Source: an uncultured Clostridia bacterium (GTDB taxonomy: Bacteria > Bacillota > Clostridia > UBA1381). Taken from it: a DNA stretch of 64,000 bases. Below the pieces are notes generated by a model. That model was not told the DNA's origin and ran no database searches. It saw only the letters and a program-made list of their open reading frames with translations. Below are positions 19,267 through 28,831 of the stretch, piece by piece (position 1 is the stretch's first letter; each line of letters opens with the position of its first letter). The stretch is taken from the NCBI GenBank assembly GCA_947631085.1, contig CANRJY010000002.1, positions 124,001 through 188,000 on the forward strand, given 5' to 3'. Both the position numbers and the translations under genes were made by a program.

Positions 19267-19851
19267 TTATATTGAAAATCCGGAAAATCCCATAAATGCT
19301 ATTGACATCAACCCTGCCGTTAAAAGTGCGATCGGGAAGCCTCTGAACGCCTTCGGGATCGCGTTCTCGTCCATCGCCTCGCGTATGCCCGCCATCAGCA
19401 CTATCGCCAATGTGAAGCCGAGCGCCGCGAATATGCCGTAGAGCAGAGCGAACAGGAAGTTGTCCGGATAGTTCTGAACGTTTAAGAGCGCCGCGCTCAG
19501 TACCGCGCAGTTTGTGGTGATAAGCGGAAGATAAATTCCGAGCGCGTTGTACAGCGACGGCATAGACTTCTTCACGAACATCTCAACAAACTGAACAAGT
19601 CCCGCGATGATAAGGATAAACAGAATAGTCTGCAAATACTCCAGTCCGAACGGGATAAGCAGAAACTTATTCGCTACCCATGTAATCGCGGAGGAAAGCG
19701 CCATAACGAACGTTACAGCCATGCCCATGCCCACAGCCGTGTCGATCTTTTTCGACACGCCGAGGAACGGGCATATTCCGTAGAATTTAACCATTACAAA
19801 GTTTTCCGTCAGAAGCGCGGAAAGTAAAATCGAAATTATCTGTACAGCCAT
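19267..19851 (-). CDS. rnfA: Rnf complex subunit A
   Basis: 194 aa, [27 protein letters not shown]. Confidence 0.95.
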   Translation of the reverse strand: MAVQIISILLSALLTENFVMVKFYGICPFLGVSKKIDTAVGMGMAVTFVMALSSAITWVANKFLLIPFGLEYLQTILFILIIAGLVQFVEMFVKKSMPSLYNALGIYLPLITTNCAVLSAALLNVQNYPDNFLFALLYGIFAALGFTLAIVLMAGIREAMDENAIPKAFRGFPIALLTAGLMSIAFMGFSGFSI

Positions 19852-19854
19852 TTT

Positions 19855-20472
19855 TTACTCCCCTTTCTTCGCCTTAGACGTTATAAAGTTTATAATTCCC
19901 ACAAGCAGTCCGAGCACGATGAATCCGCCCGGAGCCATTATCATGATCGTAGCCGGCTGAACGTGCGTTCCGTAAAGCTCGATACCCATGATCGTACCCG
20001 CGCCGAGAATTTCGCGTATTGACGAAATTATGCAAAGCGCGCCCGTGAAGCCCAGTCCCATGCCAAGTCCGTCTACCGCGCTCAGGAGCGGTCCGTTCTT
20101 CGACGCGAAAGACTCGGCTCTTGCCAAGATTATACAGTTTACAACTATAAGCGGTATAAACAATCCCAGTGACGCGGACAAGTCCGGCAGATACGCCGAA
20201 AGGCACATCTGAACGAGCGTTACAAACGCCGCGATTATTACTATATAAGCCGCTATTCTGACCTTATCGGGTATTATCTTCCGAAGAAGCGATATAAGCA
20301 GGTTCGAGCATATCAGAACCGCCGTAGCCGATAAGCCCATACCGATACCGTTCTGCAAACTCGTCGTGACCGCCAGTGTCGGACACATACCCAAAAGCTG
20401 TACGAACGTCGGGTTTTCCTTCAATATGCCGTTCATAAATACCGACGGCACTGTTTTCTTGTTTTCAGCCAT
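19855..20472 (-). CDS. rnfE: Rnf complex subunit E
   Basis: 205 aa, GILKENPTFVQLLGMCPTLAVTTSLQNGIGMG. Confidence 0.95.
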   Translation of the reverse strand: MAENKKTVPSVFMNGILKENPTFVQLLGMCPTLAVTTSLQNGIGMGLSATAVLICSNLLISLLRKIIPDKVRIAAYIVIIAAFVTLVQMCLSAYLPDLSASLGLFIPLIVVNCIILARAESFASKNGPLLSAVDGLGMGLGFTGALCIISSIREILGAGTIMGIELYGTHVQPATIMIMAPGGFIVLGLLVGIINFITSKAKKGE

Positions 20473-21077
20473 TATTCCGCTCCCCCTTCCAGAAGAATTT
20501 CAGTAGCGTCGAGAGCTATATTTACGCCCCTCGTAACGCCGTTGGACGTTTTTGTCGCGCCCGCTATCGCCTGTATGTCGTTATCTCCCGGCGACGCTTT
20601 TACAACATTTACGTCGTCCTTTTTGCCCTCGTACTGGTCGCGGAACTCCTCTTTGTCCGCGTTCGCACCAAGACCCGGAGTTTCGTTCATGCTTATAATG
20701 TCAACTCCCGTGACGGTAAGCTCCTTGTCAACGCCGGTCATTGTTTCAATTCCGACGTCGTAGCCGGACGTAACTGTTTTCACGCATACGCCCATATCCG
20801 CGCCGGAGCTGTCCTTCGCGATAAACGCCTTGCTTATCTCGCCGCCGTTATCCTCGGCTATATCGGTAAGCTCCGCCGTAAGCTCGGTTTCCTCAAACTC
20901 CGCCGCGTCGGGCATAACCGTTTTCATCGCCTCCTGCTCCGCGATAAGAGAGTTCTGCTCTATCAAAGGAGCGGTCACTCCGTTTACAAAGGCTAAAATC
21001 GCGGCAAGTATCGCGGTTATCAGGAATAATATGATACCTACCTTTATGATCTCGCCCACATTCATTTTCTCTTTCAT
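20472..21077 (-). CDS. rnfG: Rnf complex subunit G (FMN-binding)
   Basis: 201 aa, NETPGLGANADKEEFRDQY, GATKTSNGVTRGVN. Confidence 0.9.
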   Translation of the reverse strand: MKEKMNVGEIIKVGIILFLITAILAAILAFVNGVTAPLIEQNSLIAEQEAMKTVMPDAAEFEETELTAELTDIAEDNGGEISKAFIAKDSSGADMGVCVKTVTSGYDVGIETMTGVDKELTVTGVDIISMNETPGLGANADKEEFRDQYEGKKDDVNVVKASPGDNDIQAIAGATKTSNGVTRGVNIALDATEILLEGGAE

Positions 21078-22030
21078 CTCTTAACCGCACCTCCTCTGTT
21101 GCCGAACGACTTCGGAACGGTGTAATTTTCAATAAGCGGCGCGGCAACGTTCATAAGGAGTATCGAGAACGACACGCCCTCGGGATAGCCGCCGAAGCGC
21201 CTTATCAAAAATGTCAGAACACCGCAGCCTATCGCGAATATCACCATGCCCTTCGGCGTGGTCGGCGTGGTGGTGTAGTCGGTCGCCATAAACACAGCGC
21301 CGAGCAGCAAGCCGCCGGTCAAAACCTGATACGCGAGATACTCAACGTTCATCGCTTCCTTGCCGAAGAAGAACGTCAGCACCGCGAACGAAGCCACATA
21401 CACGACCGGAATCGTCGGCTTTATGACGCGTTTTATCAGAAGATACGCGAAGCCCGCAAGAATTGCAATTCCCGAAACCTCGCCGATAGTTCCCGCCTTA
21501 ACGCCCGCGAAGCACTGCAAAAGCGAGGGAAGCATACCCTGCGCGCCGTCCTTCATTATAGCGAGCGGCGTAGCCGACGCGACAGCGTCAACGAGCGGCT
21601 CACGGAACGTTGTCATCGCGCCTGTCCATGCGATAAGCATGAAGCAGCGCGCCGCGAGAGCGGGGTTTACGAAGTTTTTGCCCAAGCCGCCGAAAAGCTG
21701 TTTTACTATTATGATAGCGAACGCCGAGCCCACGCAAACCATCCAAATCGGGATCCGCGGCGGCATATTGAGCGCCAATAAAAGTCCCGTTACCGCCGCG
21801 CTTAAATCGCCCACGGTATTCGGCTTTTTCGCCAATAAATTGAATATCCACTCAGCCAATACAGCCGAAACGATCGCCGCGCCGATAACCACCGACGCGT
21901 ACCAGCCGAACATAAATCCGCCGACAACCGCCGACGGTATGAGCGCGATTATAACGTCGCGCATTATGCTCTGAACGGTAGCGTCGGTATGTACATGCGG
22001 TGACGATGAAACCTTATAATTACCTGCCAT
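21074..22030 (-). CDS. rnfD: Rnf complex subunit D
   Basis: MAGNYKVSSSPHVHTDATVQSIMRDVI, GLLLALNMPPRIP, MATDYTTTPTTPKG. Confidence 0.95.
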   Translation of the reverse strand: MAGNYKVSSSPHVHTDATVQSIMRDVIIALIPSAVVGGFMFGWYASVVIGAAIVSAVLAEWIFNLLAKKPNTVGDLSAAVTGLLLALNMPPRIPIWMVCVGSAFAIIIVKQLFGGLGKNFVNPALAARCFMLIAWTGAMTTFREPLVDAVASATPLAIMKDGAQGMLPSLLQCFAGVKAGTIGEVSGIAILAGFAYLLIKRVIKPTIPVVYVASFAVLTFFFGKEAMNVEYLAYQVLTGGLLLGAVFMATDYTTTPTTPKGMVIFAIGCGVLTFLIRRFGGYPEGVSFSILLMNVAAPLIENYTVPKSFGNRGGAVKR

Positions 22031-23348
22031 TTTTCTGCGCCTCCTCACGCTGCTTCTTAAGTACCTCCGGCTTGATCATTCGGATATACTGGAGCAGATT
22101 TTTATTCGCCGGACAGATGTACGAGCACAGTCCGCACTCGATACACTCCGTCGCGTAATATTTCGCCGCCATATCCACGTCGCCCTTTCTCGCCGCCTGA
22201 CGCAGTCTGTACGGCATGAGCTGCATCGGACAATGGTCAACGCAGCGCCCGCACTTGATGCACGGCGTGACGGGGTCGTAGGTTTTCGGTGCGTGCAGAA
22301 GCGCCAAAATCGACGACGTTGTCTTGACGATAGGATAATCCGTGTTGTATTCCGCGATACCCATCATAGGACCGCCCGAAATAACCTTTTCCGGTTCTTC
22401 GATAAATCCGCCCGCCTGCTCTATTACGAACGACGCGGGAACGCCCGTGCGTACGCGGAAATTGGAAGGCTCTTTAACAGCGTCGCCCGAAACCGTGACG
22501 TTTCTCTCGATAAGCGGCATACCCGTCGTTATCGCCTTAGCTATCGTAACTGCGGTCGCGCCGTTTACGACTACCGCTCCCGCGTCTGCGGGCAGCTTTC
22601 CCGCCGGAACTCTGCGTCCCGTAACAGCTTTTATGAGCTGCTTCTCCGCGCCCTGCGGGTACTTTACCTTCAAAGGCACAATATGGATATGCTCGTTGCA
22701 CTCGGGCGAGGCTTTCAGAGCCGCTATCGCGTCGGGCTTGTTAAGCTCCACGCCGATATAGCCGTCCCTGAGGTTTAAAATTCTCATTACTATTTTAAGT
22801 CCGATGATCATCTCGTCAGTGTTTTCGAGCATATATCTGTGATCCGCCGTGATATACGGCTCGCACTCGGCGCAGTTTATTATCGCGTAGTCCACCTTTG
22901 TTTTAGGGCTGAGCTTAACGTGCGTCGGGAAGCCCGCGCCTCCCATGCCGACTATGCCCGCCTCTCTTACCGCGTCAAGCAAATCCTTGTCGAGCATTTT
23001 CTTGTAATCTCTCGGCTTTACCGTGTCCGCGACGGTGTACTTTTTGTCGTTTTCAACGAAAATAGCGTCCGTCATGCTGCCCGATGCGTCGTAATACGGC
23101 TCAATTTTAATGACCGCGCCCGAAACCGACGAATGAACAGGAGCGCATACATACGCGTCCGCGTCGGCGATTTTCTGTCCGACGCATACCGTGTCGCCGA
23201 CGGCAACAAGCGGAGTAAGCGGCACGCCTATGTGCTGGCGGAGCGGATAAATATGAATATCGCAGTCCGGCAGCGGCTTTGTGGCGCGGCTGTTGGTCAG
23301 ATCCTTATGGTCGGGAACATGATGACCGCCCTTGAATGTTGATGCCAT
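22020..23348 (-). CDS. rnfC: Rnf complex subunit C
   Basis: 442 aa, GGHHVPDHKDLT, VREAGIVGMGGAGFPTHVKLSPK, CxxCxxC cluster. Confidence 0.95.
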   Translation of the reverse strand: MASTFKGGHHVPDHKDLTNSRATKPLPDCDIHIYPLRQHIGVPLTPLVAVGDTVCVGQKIADADAYVCAPVHSSVSGAVIKIEPYYDASGSMTDAIFVENDKKYTVADTVKPRDYKKMLDKDLLDAVREAGIVGMGGAGFPTHVKLSPKTKVDYAIINCAECEPYITADHRYMLENTDEMIIGLKIVMRILNLRDGYIGVELNKPDAIAALKASPECNEHIHIVPLKVKYPQGAEKQLIKAVTGRRVPAGKLPADAGAVVVNGATAVTIAKAITTGMPLIERNVTVSGDAVKEPSNFRVRTGVPASFVIEQAGGFIEEPEKVISGGPMMGIAEYNTDYPIVKTTSSILALLHAPKTYDPVTPCIKCGRCVDHCPMQLMPYRLRQAARKGDVDMAAKYYATECIECGLCSYICPANKNLLQYIRMIKPEVLKKQREEAQKNGR

Positions 23349-23570
23349 GTCTAAATATCCTTCCTTTCATTGTAATCTCTGTAAACTTTGTTAAATTTTC
23401 GTCATTTTCGACGAAAATTATCGAATTTTATAACATTGTGTATATTATATCATACAAAGCGGAATATTTCAATTATATTTAATCAATTTTACTTGAAAAA
23501 ATTTTTTAATTTTACTATAATATATTAAAGAATACAAAAAATTTGTCCGATTTTTTAAGGAGAATACAAA

Positions 23571-23975
23571 ATGGAACAAATGGGAATTATTCAGGAATGT
23601 ACGGGCAGAACGGCGAAGGTCATGATCATCCGCTCGTCCGCCTGCGGAGATAACTGCGCGTCGTGCGGTATGTGTCCGGGACGCGAAACGGTTATAGAGG
23701 CGCGAAACGAATGCGGCGCGCAAAAGGGCGACAGCGTGATAATAAACATGAGCGGCGGCAGAGTGCTGCGCGCGGCGTTTTTGGTGTATATAGTGCCTAT
23801 TATATTTCTTTTGCTCGGCTGCGTTTTGGGAAATTATATTTTCGGCACGGAAACGGCGGGAATAATCTGCGGCTTCGCGCTGACGGCATTGTCGCTGTTT
23901 ACGATACACCTGTTCGATAAAAAGCTGAAGCCGAAATACAGTCCGTCTATCATACGGATAAACAATCAGGAATAA
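23571..23975 (+). CDS. SoxR-reducing system RseC-like protein
   Basis: 134 aa, MEQMGIIQECTGRTAKVMIIRSSACGDNCASCGMC + two TM helices; divergent from rnf. Confidence 0.85.
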   Translation: MEQMGIIQECTGRTAKVMIIRSSACGDNCASCGMCPGRETVIEARNECGAQKGDSVIINMSGGRVLRAAFLVYIVPIIFLLLGCVLGNYIFGTETAGIICGFALTALSLFTIHLFDKKLKPKYSPSIIRINNQE

Positions 23976-24009
23976 AAAACAGGCAGTCAATTATGACTGC
24001 CTGTTTTGT
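23974..24009. terminator. Bidirectional terminator between the RseC-like gene and ackA
   Basis: AAAAACAGGCAGTCA atta TGACTGCCTGTTTT. Confidence 0.85.
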
Positions 24010-24014
24010 TATTG

Positions 24015-25208
24015 TCAGCCTTCAACAAGTCTGCAGGTGTCGATCGCTATCATCAATTCCTCGTTTGTCGGAATAACGAGCGTCTTAACCGCAGCGCCAT
24101 CAGCGGAAATGTCTACCGTTCCTCTCACCGCGTTCTTTTCGGGATCTATCTTAATTCCCATAAACTCAAGTCCGTCAACGATTGCAGCTCTCGTCTGCGC
24201 GTCGTTCTCGCCTACGCCGGCGGTGAATACGACCGCGTCGATTCCGCCCATAGCCGCCGCGTACGAGCCGATGTATTTCTTTACCTGATACGCGAACATA
24301 TCAAGCGCCAGCTTCGCTCTTTCGTTGCCCTCCTCGGCGGCCGCGGTCAAATCGCGGAAGTCGGACGAAACGCCTGAAACGCCCTGAACGCCGCTCTTTT
24401 TGTTCATCAGATTGTCAACCTCTTTCGCGCTCATGCCCTTGTTTACGAGATACGTAACAACAGCGGGATCCATTGAGCCTGTTCTCGTTCCCATAGGAAC
24501 GCCGTCGAGCGGAGTAAATCCCATTGACGTGTCAACGCACTTTCCGCCGTCAACAGCCGTGATCGACGAGCCGTTTCCGAGGTGGCACGTAACGATTTTC
24601 AATTCCTCGGGCTTCTTGCCGAGCACCTTCGCCGCCTCGCCCGCAACGTATTTGTGGCTCGTGCCGTGGAAGCCGTACTTTCTTATTCTGTCCTGCTCAT
24701 AACACTCATACGGAAGCGCGTACATATACGCCTTCGGCGGCATTGTCTGATGGAACGCCGTGTCGAACACCGCTACCTGCGGAACGTTCGGCATGATTTT
24801 TGTGCAGGCTTCGATACCGATGATGTTCGGCGGATTGTGAAGCGGAGCAAGCGGCGTACATTTCTCGAGCGCCTTCATAACAGCCTCGGTTATAATGCAC
24901 GAATCGGCAAACTCCTCCGCGCCGTGTACAACTCTGTGACCGACCGCGCCTATCTCGTCCATCGACGAAATAACGCCGATCTCACCGTCAACGAGCGCGT
25001 CGATAACCATCTGAATAGCGTCGCCGTGATCCTTCATCGGCTTTTCGATCTTGGTCTTTGTACCCTTGCCCACATTTGTATGCTGGAGATTAGAACCGTC
25101 GATACCGATCCTCTCGCAAAGTCCCTTTGCCATAACGTCGTGGCTTGTCATATCGATAAGCTGATACTTAAGCGACGAGCTGCCGGCGTTTATAACTAAT
25201 ATTTTCAT
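24015..25208 (-). CDS. ackA: Acetate kinase
   Basis: 397 aa, [39 protein letters not shown]. Confidence 0.97.
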   Translation of the reverse strand: MKILVINAGSSSLKYQLIDMTSHDVMAKGLCERIGIDGSNLQHTNVGKGTKTKIEKPMKDHGDAIQMVIDALVDGEIGVISSMDEIGAVGHRVVHGAEEFADSCIITEAVMKALEKCTPLAPLHNPPNIIGIEACTKIMPNVPQVAVFDTAFHQTMPPKAYMYALPYECYEQDRIRKYGFHGTSHKYVAGEAAKVLGKKPEELKIVTCHLGNGSSITAVDGGKCVDTSMGFTPLDGVPMGTRTGSMDPAVVTYLVNKGMSAKEVDNLMNKKSGVQGVSGVSSDFRDLTAAAEEGNERAKLALDMFAYQVKKYIGSYAAAMGGIDAVVFTAGVGENDAQTRAAIVDGLEFMGIKIDPEKNAVRGTVDISADGAAVKTLVIPTNEELMIAIDTCRLVEG

Positions 25209-25245
25209 TTGGTTTTGTTCCTTTCTGTTAGAATTTTCGCACCCC

Positions 25246-26244
25246 TTAATTATTCTGCGCCTGTATAGCCGTGATCGCTATTACGCCCGCAATATCCTCG
25301 GCGCTGCAGCCTCTTGATAAATCGTTTACCGGCTTCGCTATGCCCTGGAGCATCGGTCCGTATGCTTCCGCTTTTGCGAGACGCTGAACCAGCTTGTAGC
25401 CGATGTTTCCGGCGTTCAGATCCGGGAAAATAAGTACATTCGCGGTGCCGGCTACATTCGACGCGGGAGCCTTCTGCTTGCCTACGCTCTCAACTATCGC
25501 CGCGTCAAGCTGTAATTCGCCGTCGAGCTTTAAATCGGGAGCTTTTTCTTTCGCCAGCTTCGTCGCCTCCTGAACCTTGTCAACAAGCTCGCTCTTAGCG
25601 CTGCCGTATGTCGAGTATGAAAGCATCGCTACTCTCGGATCGTCGCCTACAAGGCTCTTGTACGAAGCAGCCGACGAAATTGCGATTTCCGAAAGCTCGT
25701 CCGCTGTCGGGTTCTGATTGAGCGCGCAGTCGCCGAATACAAATGTTCCGTTGTCGCCGAACTCGCAGTTGGGTACGTTCATGATAAAGAACGTCGAAAC
25801 TATCTTCGTGCCGGGAGCTGTCTTTAAAATCTGAAGCGACGGTCTTATCGTGTCGGCGGACGAGTGGACCGCGCCCGAAACCATGCCGTCCGCGTCGCCC
25901 TGCTTAACCATCATAACCGCGTAATACGACGGGTCTTTTATCGTTTCCGCCGCCTGCTCGGGAGTTACTCCCTTTTTCTTTCTCAGCTCATAGAACGCGT
26001 TCGCATATTCCTCGTTCTTCGGGCTGTTTTCGGGATCGACTATCTCAATTCCCTCTATGTCCAAATTCTCCGTTGCCGCGACAGCCTTTACCTTGTCGGG
26101 ATTGCCGACGAGAATAAGCTTCGCATAGCCTTCCTTTTTAACCGTGTCCGCAGCTCTGAGCGTTCTGATTTCCTCGCCCTCGGCAAGCACGATTGTCTTG
26201 ATGTCCTTTTTTGCTCTTTCCTTTAAAGCGTCAATAAATGCCAT
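25246..26244 (-). CDS. pta: Phosphate acetyltransferase
   Basis: 332 aa, [51 protein letters not shown]. Confidence 0.95.
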   Translation of the reverse strand: MAFIDALKERAKKDIKTIVLAEGEEIRTLRAADTVKKEGYAKLILVGNPDKVKAVAATENLDIEGIEIVDPENSPKNEEYANAFYELRKKKGVTPEQAAETIKDPSYYAVMMVKQGDADGMVSGAVHSSADTIRPSLQILKTAPGTKIVSTFFIMNVPNCEFGDNGTFVFGDCALNQNPTADELSEIAISSAASYKSLVGDDPRVAMLSYSTYGSAKSELVDKVQEATKLAKEKAPDLKLDGELQLDAAIVESVGKQKAPASNVAGTANVLIFPDLNAGNIGYKLVQRLAKAEAYGPMLQGIAKPVNDLSRGCSAEDIAGVIAITAIQAQNN

Positions 26245-26366
26245 TGTTTATACCTCTTTTCTTTTTTTCGGTATGCCCCGATTATTCTGATTATATTATA
26301 TATCATTTGGGACGCGTTTTCAAGGGTTATTTGCCAAAAATTTCATAGCGCGGAAATTTCTTCGCA

Positions 26367-26408
26367 CAAAAAAAGTTCCGGTCAGGTCTTCTCTGCCGGA
26401 ACTTGTTC
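26367..26408 (-). terminator. Terminator downstream of hydG
   Basis: AAGTTCCGG...CCGGAACTT with A7 (T7 on minus). Confidence 0.8.
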
Positions 26409-26519
26409 AGGTATATGGATTTAGAAAAAAAGGGGGATAGAAATGTATTATTTTTCAATGTCTGTAATAATTCCCATATAATATAATACCACATTAATTG
26501 GAATAAGTCAATACATTTT

Positions 26520-27938
26520 TTAAAATCTAAAATCTCTTTTTCCTGATTCTATCTCTTTTATATAATTTTCAGCAATTTTTCTGACGTTTTCGTTCGGAAT
26601 TTTCTTAAGCTCCGTCTCTATAAGCTTCTCTCCCACCGCTTTTGTGTCCTCCGACGCATAATCAACAAGATATTCCTTAAGCGTCATAAGCGCGTTTGGC
26701 TGACAGCAGTTCTGTATCGCGCCCGTTTTCGCGAGCGACATAAATCTGTCTCCCGTTCTTCCCTCGCGGTAGCAAGCGGTACAGAACGACGGAATATATC
26801 CGAGCTTCATGAGCCAATTTACGACCTCGTCGAGCGTGCGGGTGTCGCTTCTGTCAAACTGCGCCGTGTTGTTTTCTTCTGTTTCCGGCTCAACATATCC
26901 GCCCACGCTCGTGCTCGACGCGCCGCTTATCTGCGATATGCCGAGCTCCAAAGCCTTTCTGCGATTTTCCTCTGTCTCTCTCGTTGAAACTATCATTCCG
27001 GTGTACGGAACGGCGATTCTGATAATCGCGATTATCTTTTGCCAAACCTTGTCGGGGACGGCGTTTGAGAAATCGCCAACGTCTATATCGTCTGCGGGAC
27101 AAATTCTCGGCACGCTTATCGTGTGCGGTCCTACGCCGAATACGGCTTCGAGATGCTCCGCGTGCATGAGAATGCCGACAAGCTCGTAGCGGTACATTTC
27201 AAGCCCGAACAGAACGCCCAGTCCCACGTCGTCGATACCGCCCTGCATAGCCCTGTCCATAGCCTCGGTATGATAGCAATAGTCATGCTTCGGTCCCGCC
27301 GGATGCAGTTTTTCGTAGTTTTCCCTGTTATACGTCTCCTGGAACAGGATATATGTGCCTATTCCCGCGTCCTTGAGGCGCTTGTAGTTTTCAACGGTAG
27401 TAGCCGCGATATTGACGTTTACGCGCCTTATCGCGCCGTTTTTGTGCTTTATTGAATATATGGTGTTTATACATTCGAGTATATATTCGAGAGGATTATT
27501 TACCGGATCCTCGCCCGCCTCGAGCGCGAGACGCTTGTGTCCCATGTCCTGGAGCGCGATCGTCTCCGCCTTTACCTCCTCCTGTGTGAGCTTTTTGCGG
27601 CAGATATGCTTGTTTTTTACATGATACGGACAGTATACGCAGCTGTTTATACAGTAGTTCGACAGATACAGCGGCGCGAACATCACTATTCTCGTACCGT
27701 AAATTTTCTGCTTTATTTCCCTTGCGAGAGCGTACATCTCCTCGTTTAAATCATCCATTTCACATTCGAGCAGCAGCGCCGCCTCGCGGTGAGTGATACC
27801 CTTGCAGACGCGGGCGCGGTCGATTATGGATTTTATCAGCTCCCTGTTGTCTTTGTTGTTTTTTGCATATTCCAATGAGGCGAGAATTTCCTCGTGATTT
27901 ATAAAATCGTCCGCCTTCATAGATTTGGGATTATACAT
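26520..27938 (-). CDS. hydG: [FeFe] hydrogenase maturase HydG (radical SAM)
   Basis: LYLSNYCINSCVYCPYHVKN (CxxxCxxC), C-terminal CTACYREGRTGDRFMSLAKTGAIQNCCQPNALMTLKEYL; start set at MYNPKSMKADDFI. Confidence 0.93.
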   Translation of the reverse strand: MYNPKSMKADDFINHEEILASLEYAKNNKDNRELIKSIIDRARVCKGITHREAALLLECEMDDLNEEMYALAREIKQKIYGTRIVMFAPLYLSNYCINSCVYCPYHVKNKHICRKKLTQEEVKAETIALQDMGHKRLALEAGEDPVNNPLEYILECINTIYSIKHKNGAIRRVNVNIAATTVENYKRLKDAGIGTYILFQETYNRENYEKLHPAGPKHDYCYHTEAMDRAMQGGIDDVGLGVLFGLEMYRYELVGILMHAEHLEAVFGVGPHTISVPRICPADDIDVGDFSNAVPDKVWQKIIAIIRIAVPYTGMIVSTRETEENRRKALELGISQISGASSTSVGGYVEPETEENNTAQFDRSDTRTLDEVVNWLMKLGYIPSFCTACYREGRTGDRFMSLAKTGAIQNCCQPNALMTLKEYLVDYASEDTKAVGEKLIETELKKIPNENVRKIAENYIKEIESGKRDFRF

Positions 27939-28009
27939 TTGTACTCGCTTCCTTTCAATGGCATTATACCACAAGGAATCGGCATAGTCAATCTGAATTG
28001 TTAAAAAAA

Positions 28010-28498
28010 TCACACATAATAATCGGGGATAAATGTTTCGCGCATATCTATGAAGCCTTTGAAATCCTTTTGCCGTTTTCCGTCTATGGTAAAACGTACG
28101 CTGTCTATCCCGTCTATGCTTGTCAGACTGTTTACTATGGAATAAATCGTGAGTATCTCCAAATCGCGCCCGTCGGGATGATTTTCCGCCATTTTGCTTT
28201 TTATATTCACATATGCCATTTTCCCGTCTGTCTTAACGCTCATACAGTTTTTTATATCGGGGATGAGCCGCCTTATTTTCGGATTGTCGTCCCTGCCGCG
28301 GATGAGCTCGTCCAAAACGATTTTTGCTTCCTTCTGCGGAGTGGAGTCTCTTATGTAAACCTTTAGCGGGATCAAACGCAGCATTTGCGCGTCTACAAAA
28401 TACAATTTCACCCCTACCATCGGTTTTTCGCTTCCGCACGACAAAAACAGCGTAGATATGGTTAACATAATTACCACCGCGGATATAATTCTTTTCAT
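28010..28498 (-). CDS. GerMN-domain lipoprotein
   Basis: MKRIISAVVIMLTISTLFLSCGS lipobox; VKLYFVDAQMLRLIPLKVYI...VLDELIRG. Confidence 0.75.
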   Translation of the reverse strand: MKRIISAVVIMLTISTLFLSCGSEKPMVGVKLYFVDAQMLRLIPLKVYIRDSTPQKEAKIVLDELIRGRDDNPKIRRLIPDIKNCMSVKTDGKMAYVNIKSKMAENHPDGRDLEILTIYSIVNSLTSIDGIDSVRFTIDGKRQKDFKGFIDMRETFIPDYYV

Positions 28499-28571
28499 AG
28501 CAAAAACCTCCATAACTGTATAGGTGGGTATATACAGTATATGAAGGTTTTTGCCATTTTATTCCTCTAAA

Positions 28572-28820
28572 TTATTGCTGCAAGCTAAGCTCCAGCGCGC
28601 GGGCGAGCTGATCCGGACAGGATGTTCCGCGGCCGTTGCAGTTTGTGCCTTTCAGACGTTTTATAACCTCTTCGGCGCGCATTCCTTCAACGAGAGCCGC
28701 TATTCCCTGTGTGTTTCCGTTGCAGCCGCGGACGAAATGAACATTTTTTACTATTCCGTCCTCGAGCTCGAAGCTTATCTGCGACGAGCATGTACCCTGT
28801 GTATCATAGGTATATTTCAT
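28572..28820 (-). CDS. TSCPD domain protein (TIGR03905 type)
   Basis: MKYTYDTQGTCSSQISFELEDGIVKNVHFVRGCNGNTQGI...GTSCPDQLARAL. Confidence 0.85.
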   Translation of the reverse strand: MKYTYDTQGTCSSQISFELEDGIVKNVHFVRGCNGNTQGIAALVEGMRAEEVIKRLKGTNCNGRGTSCPDQLARALELSLQQ

Positions 28821-28831
28821 TTTTGCACTCC

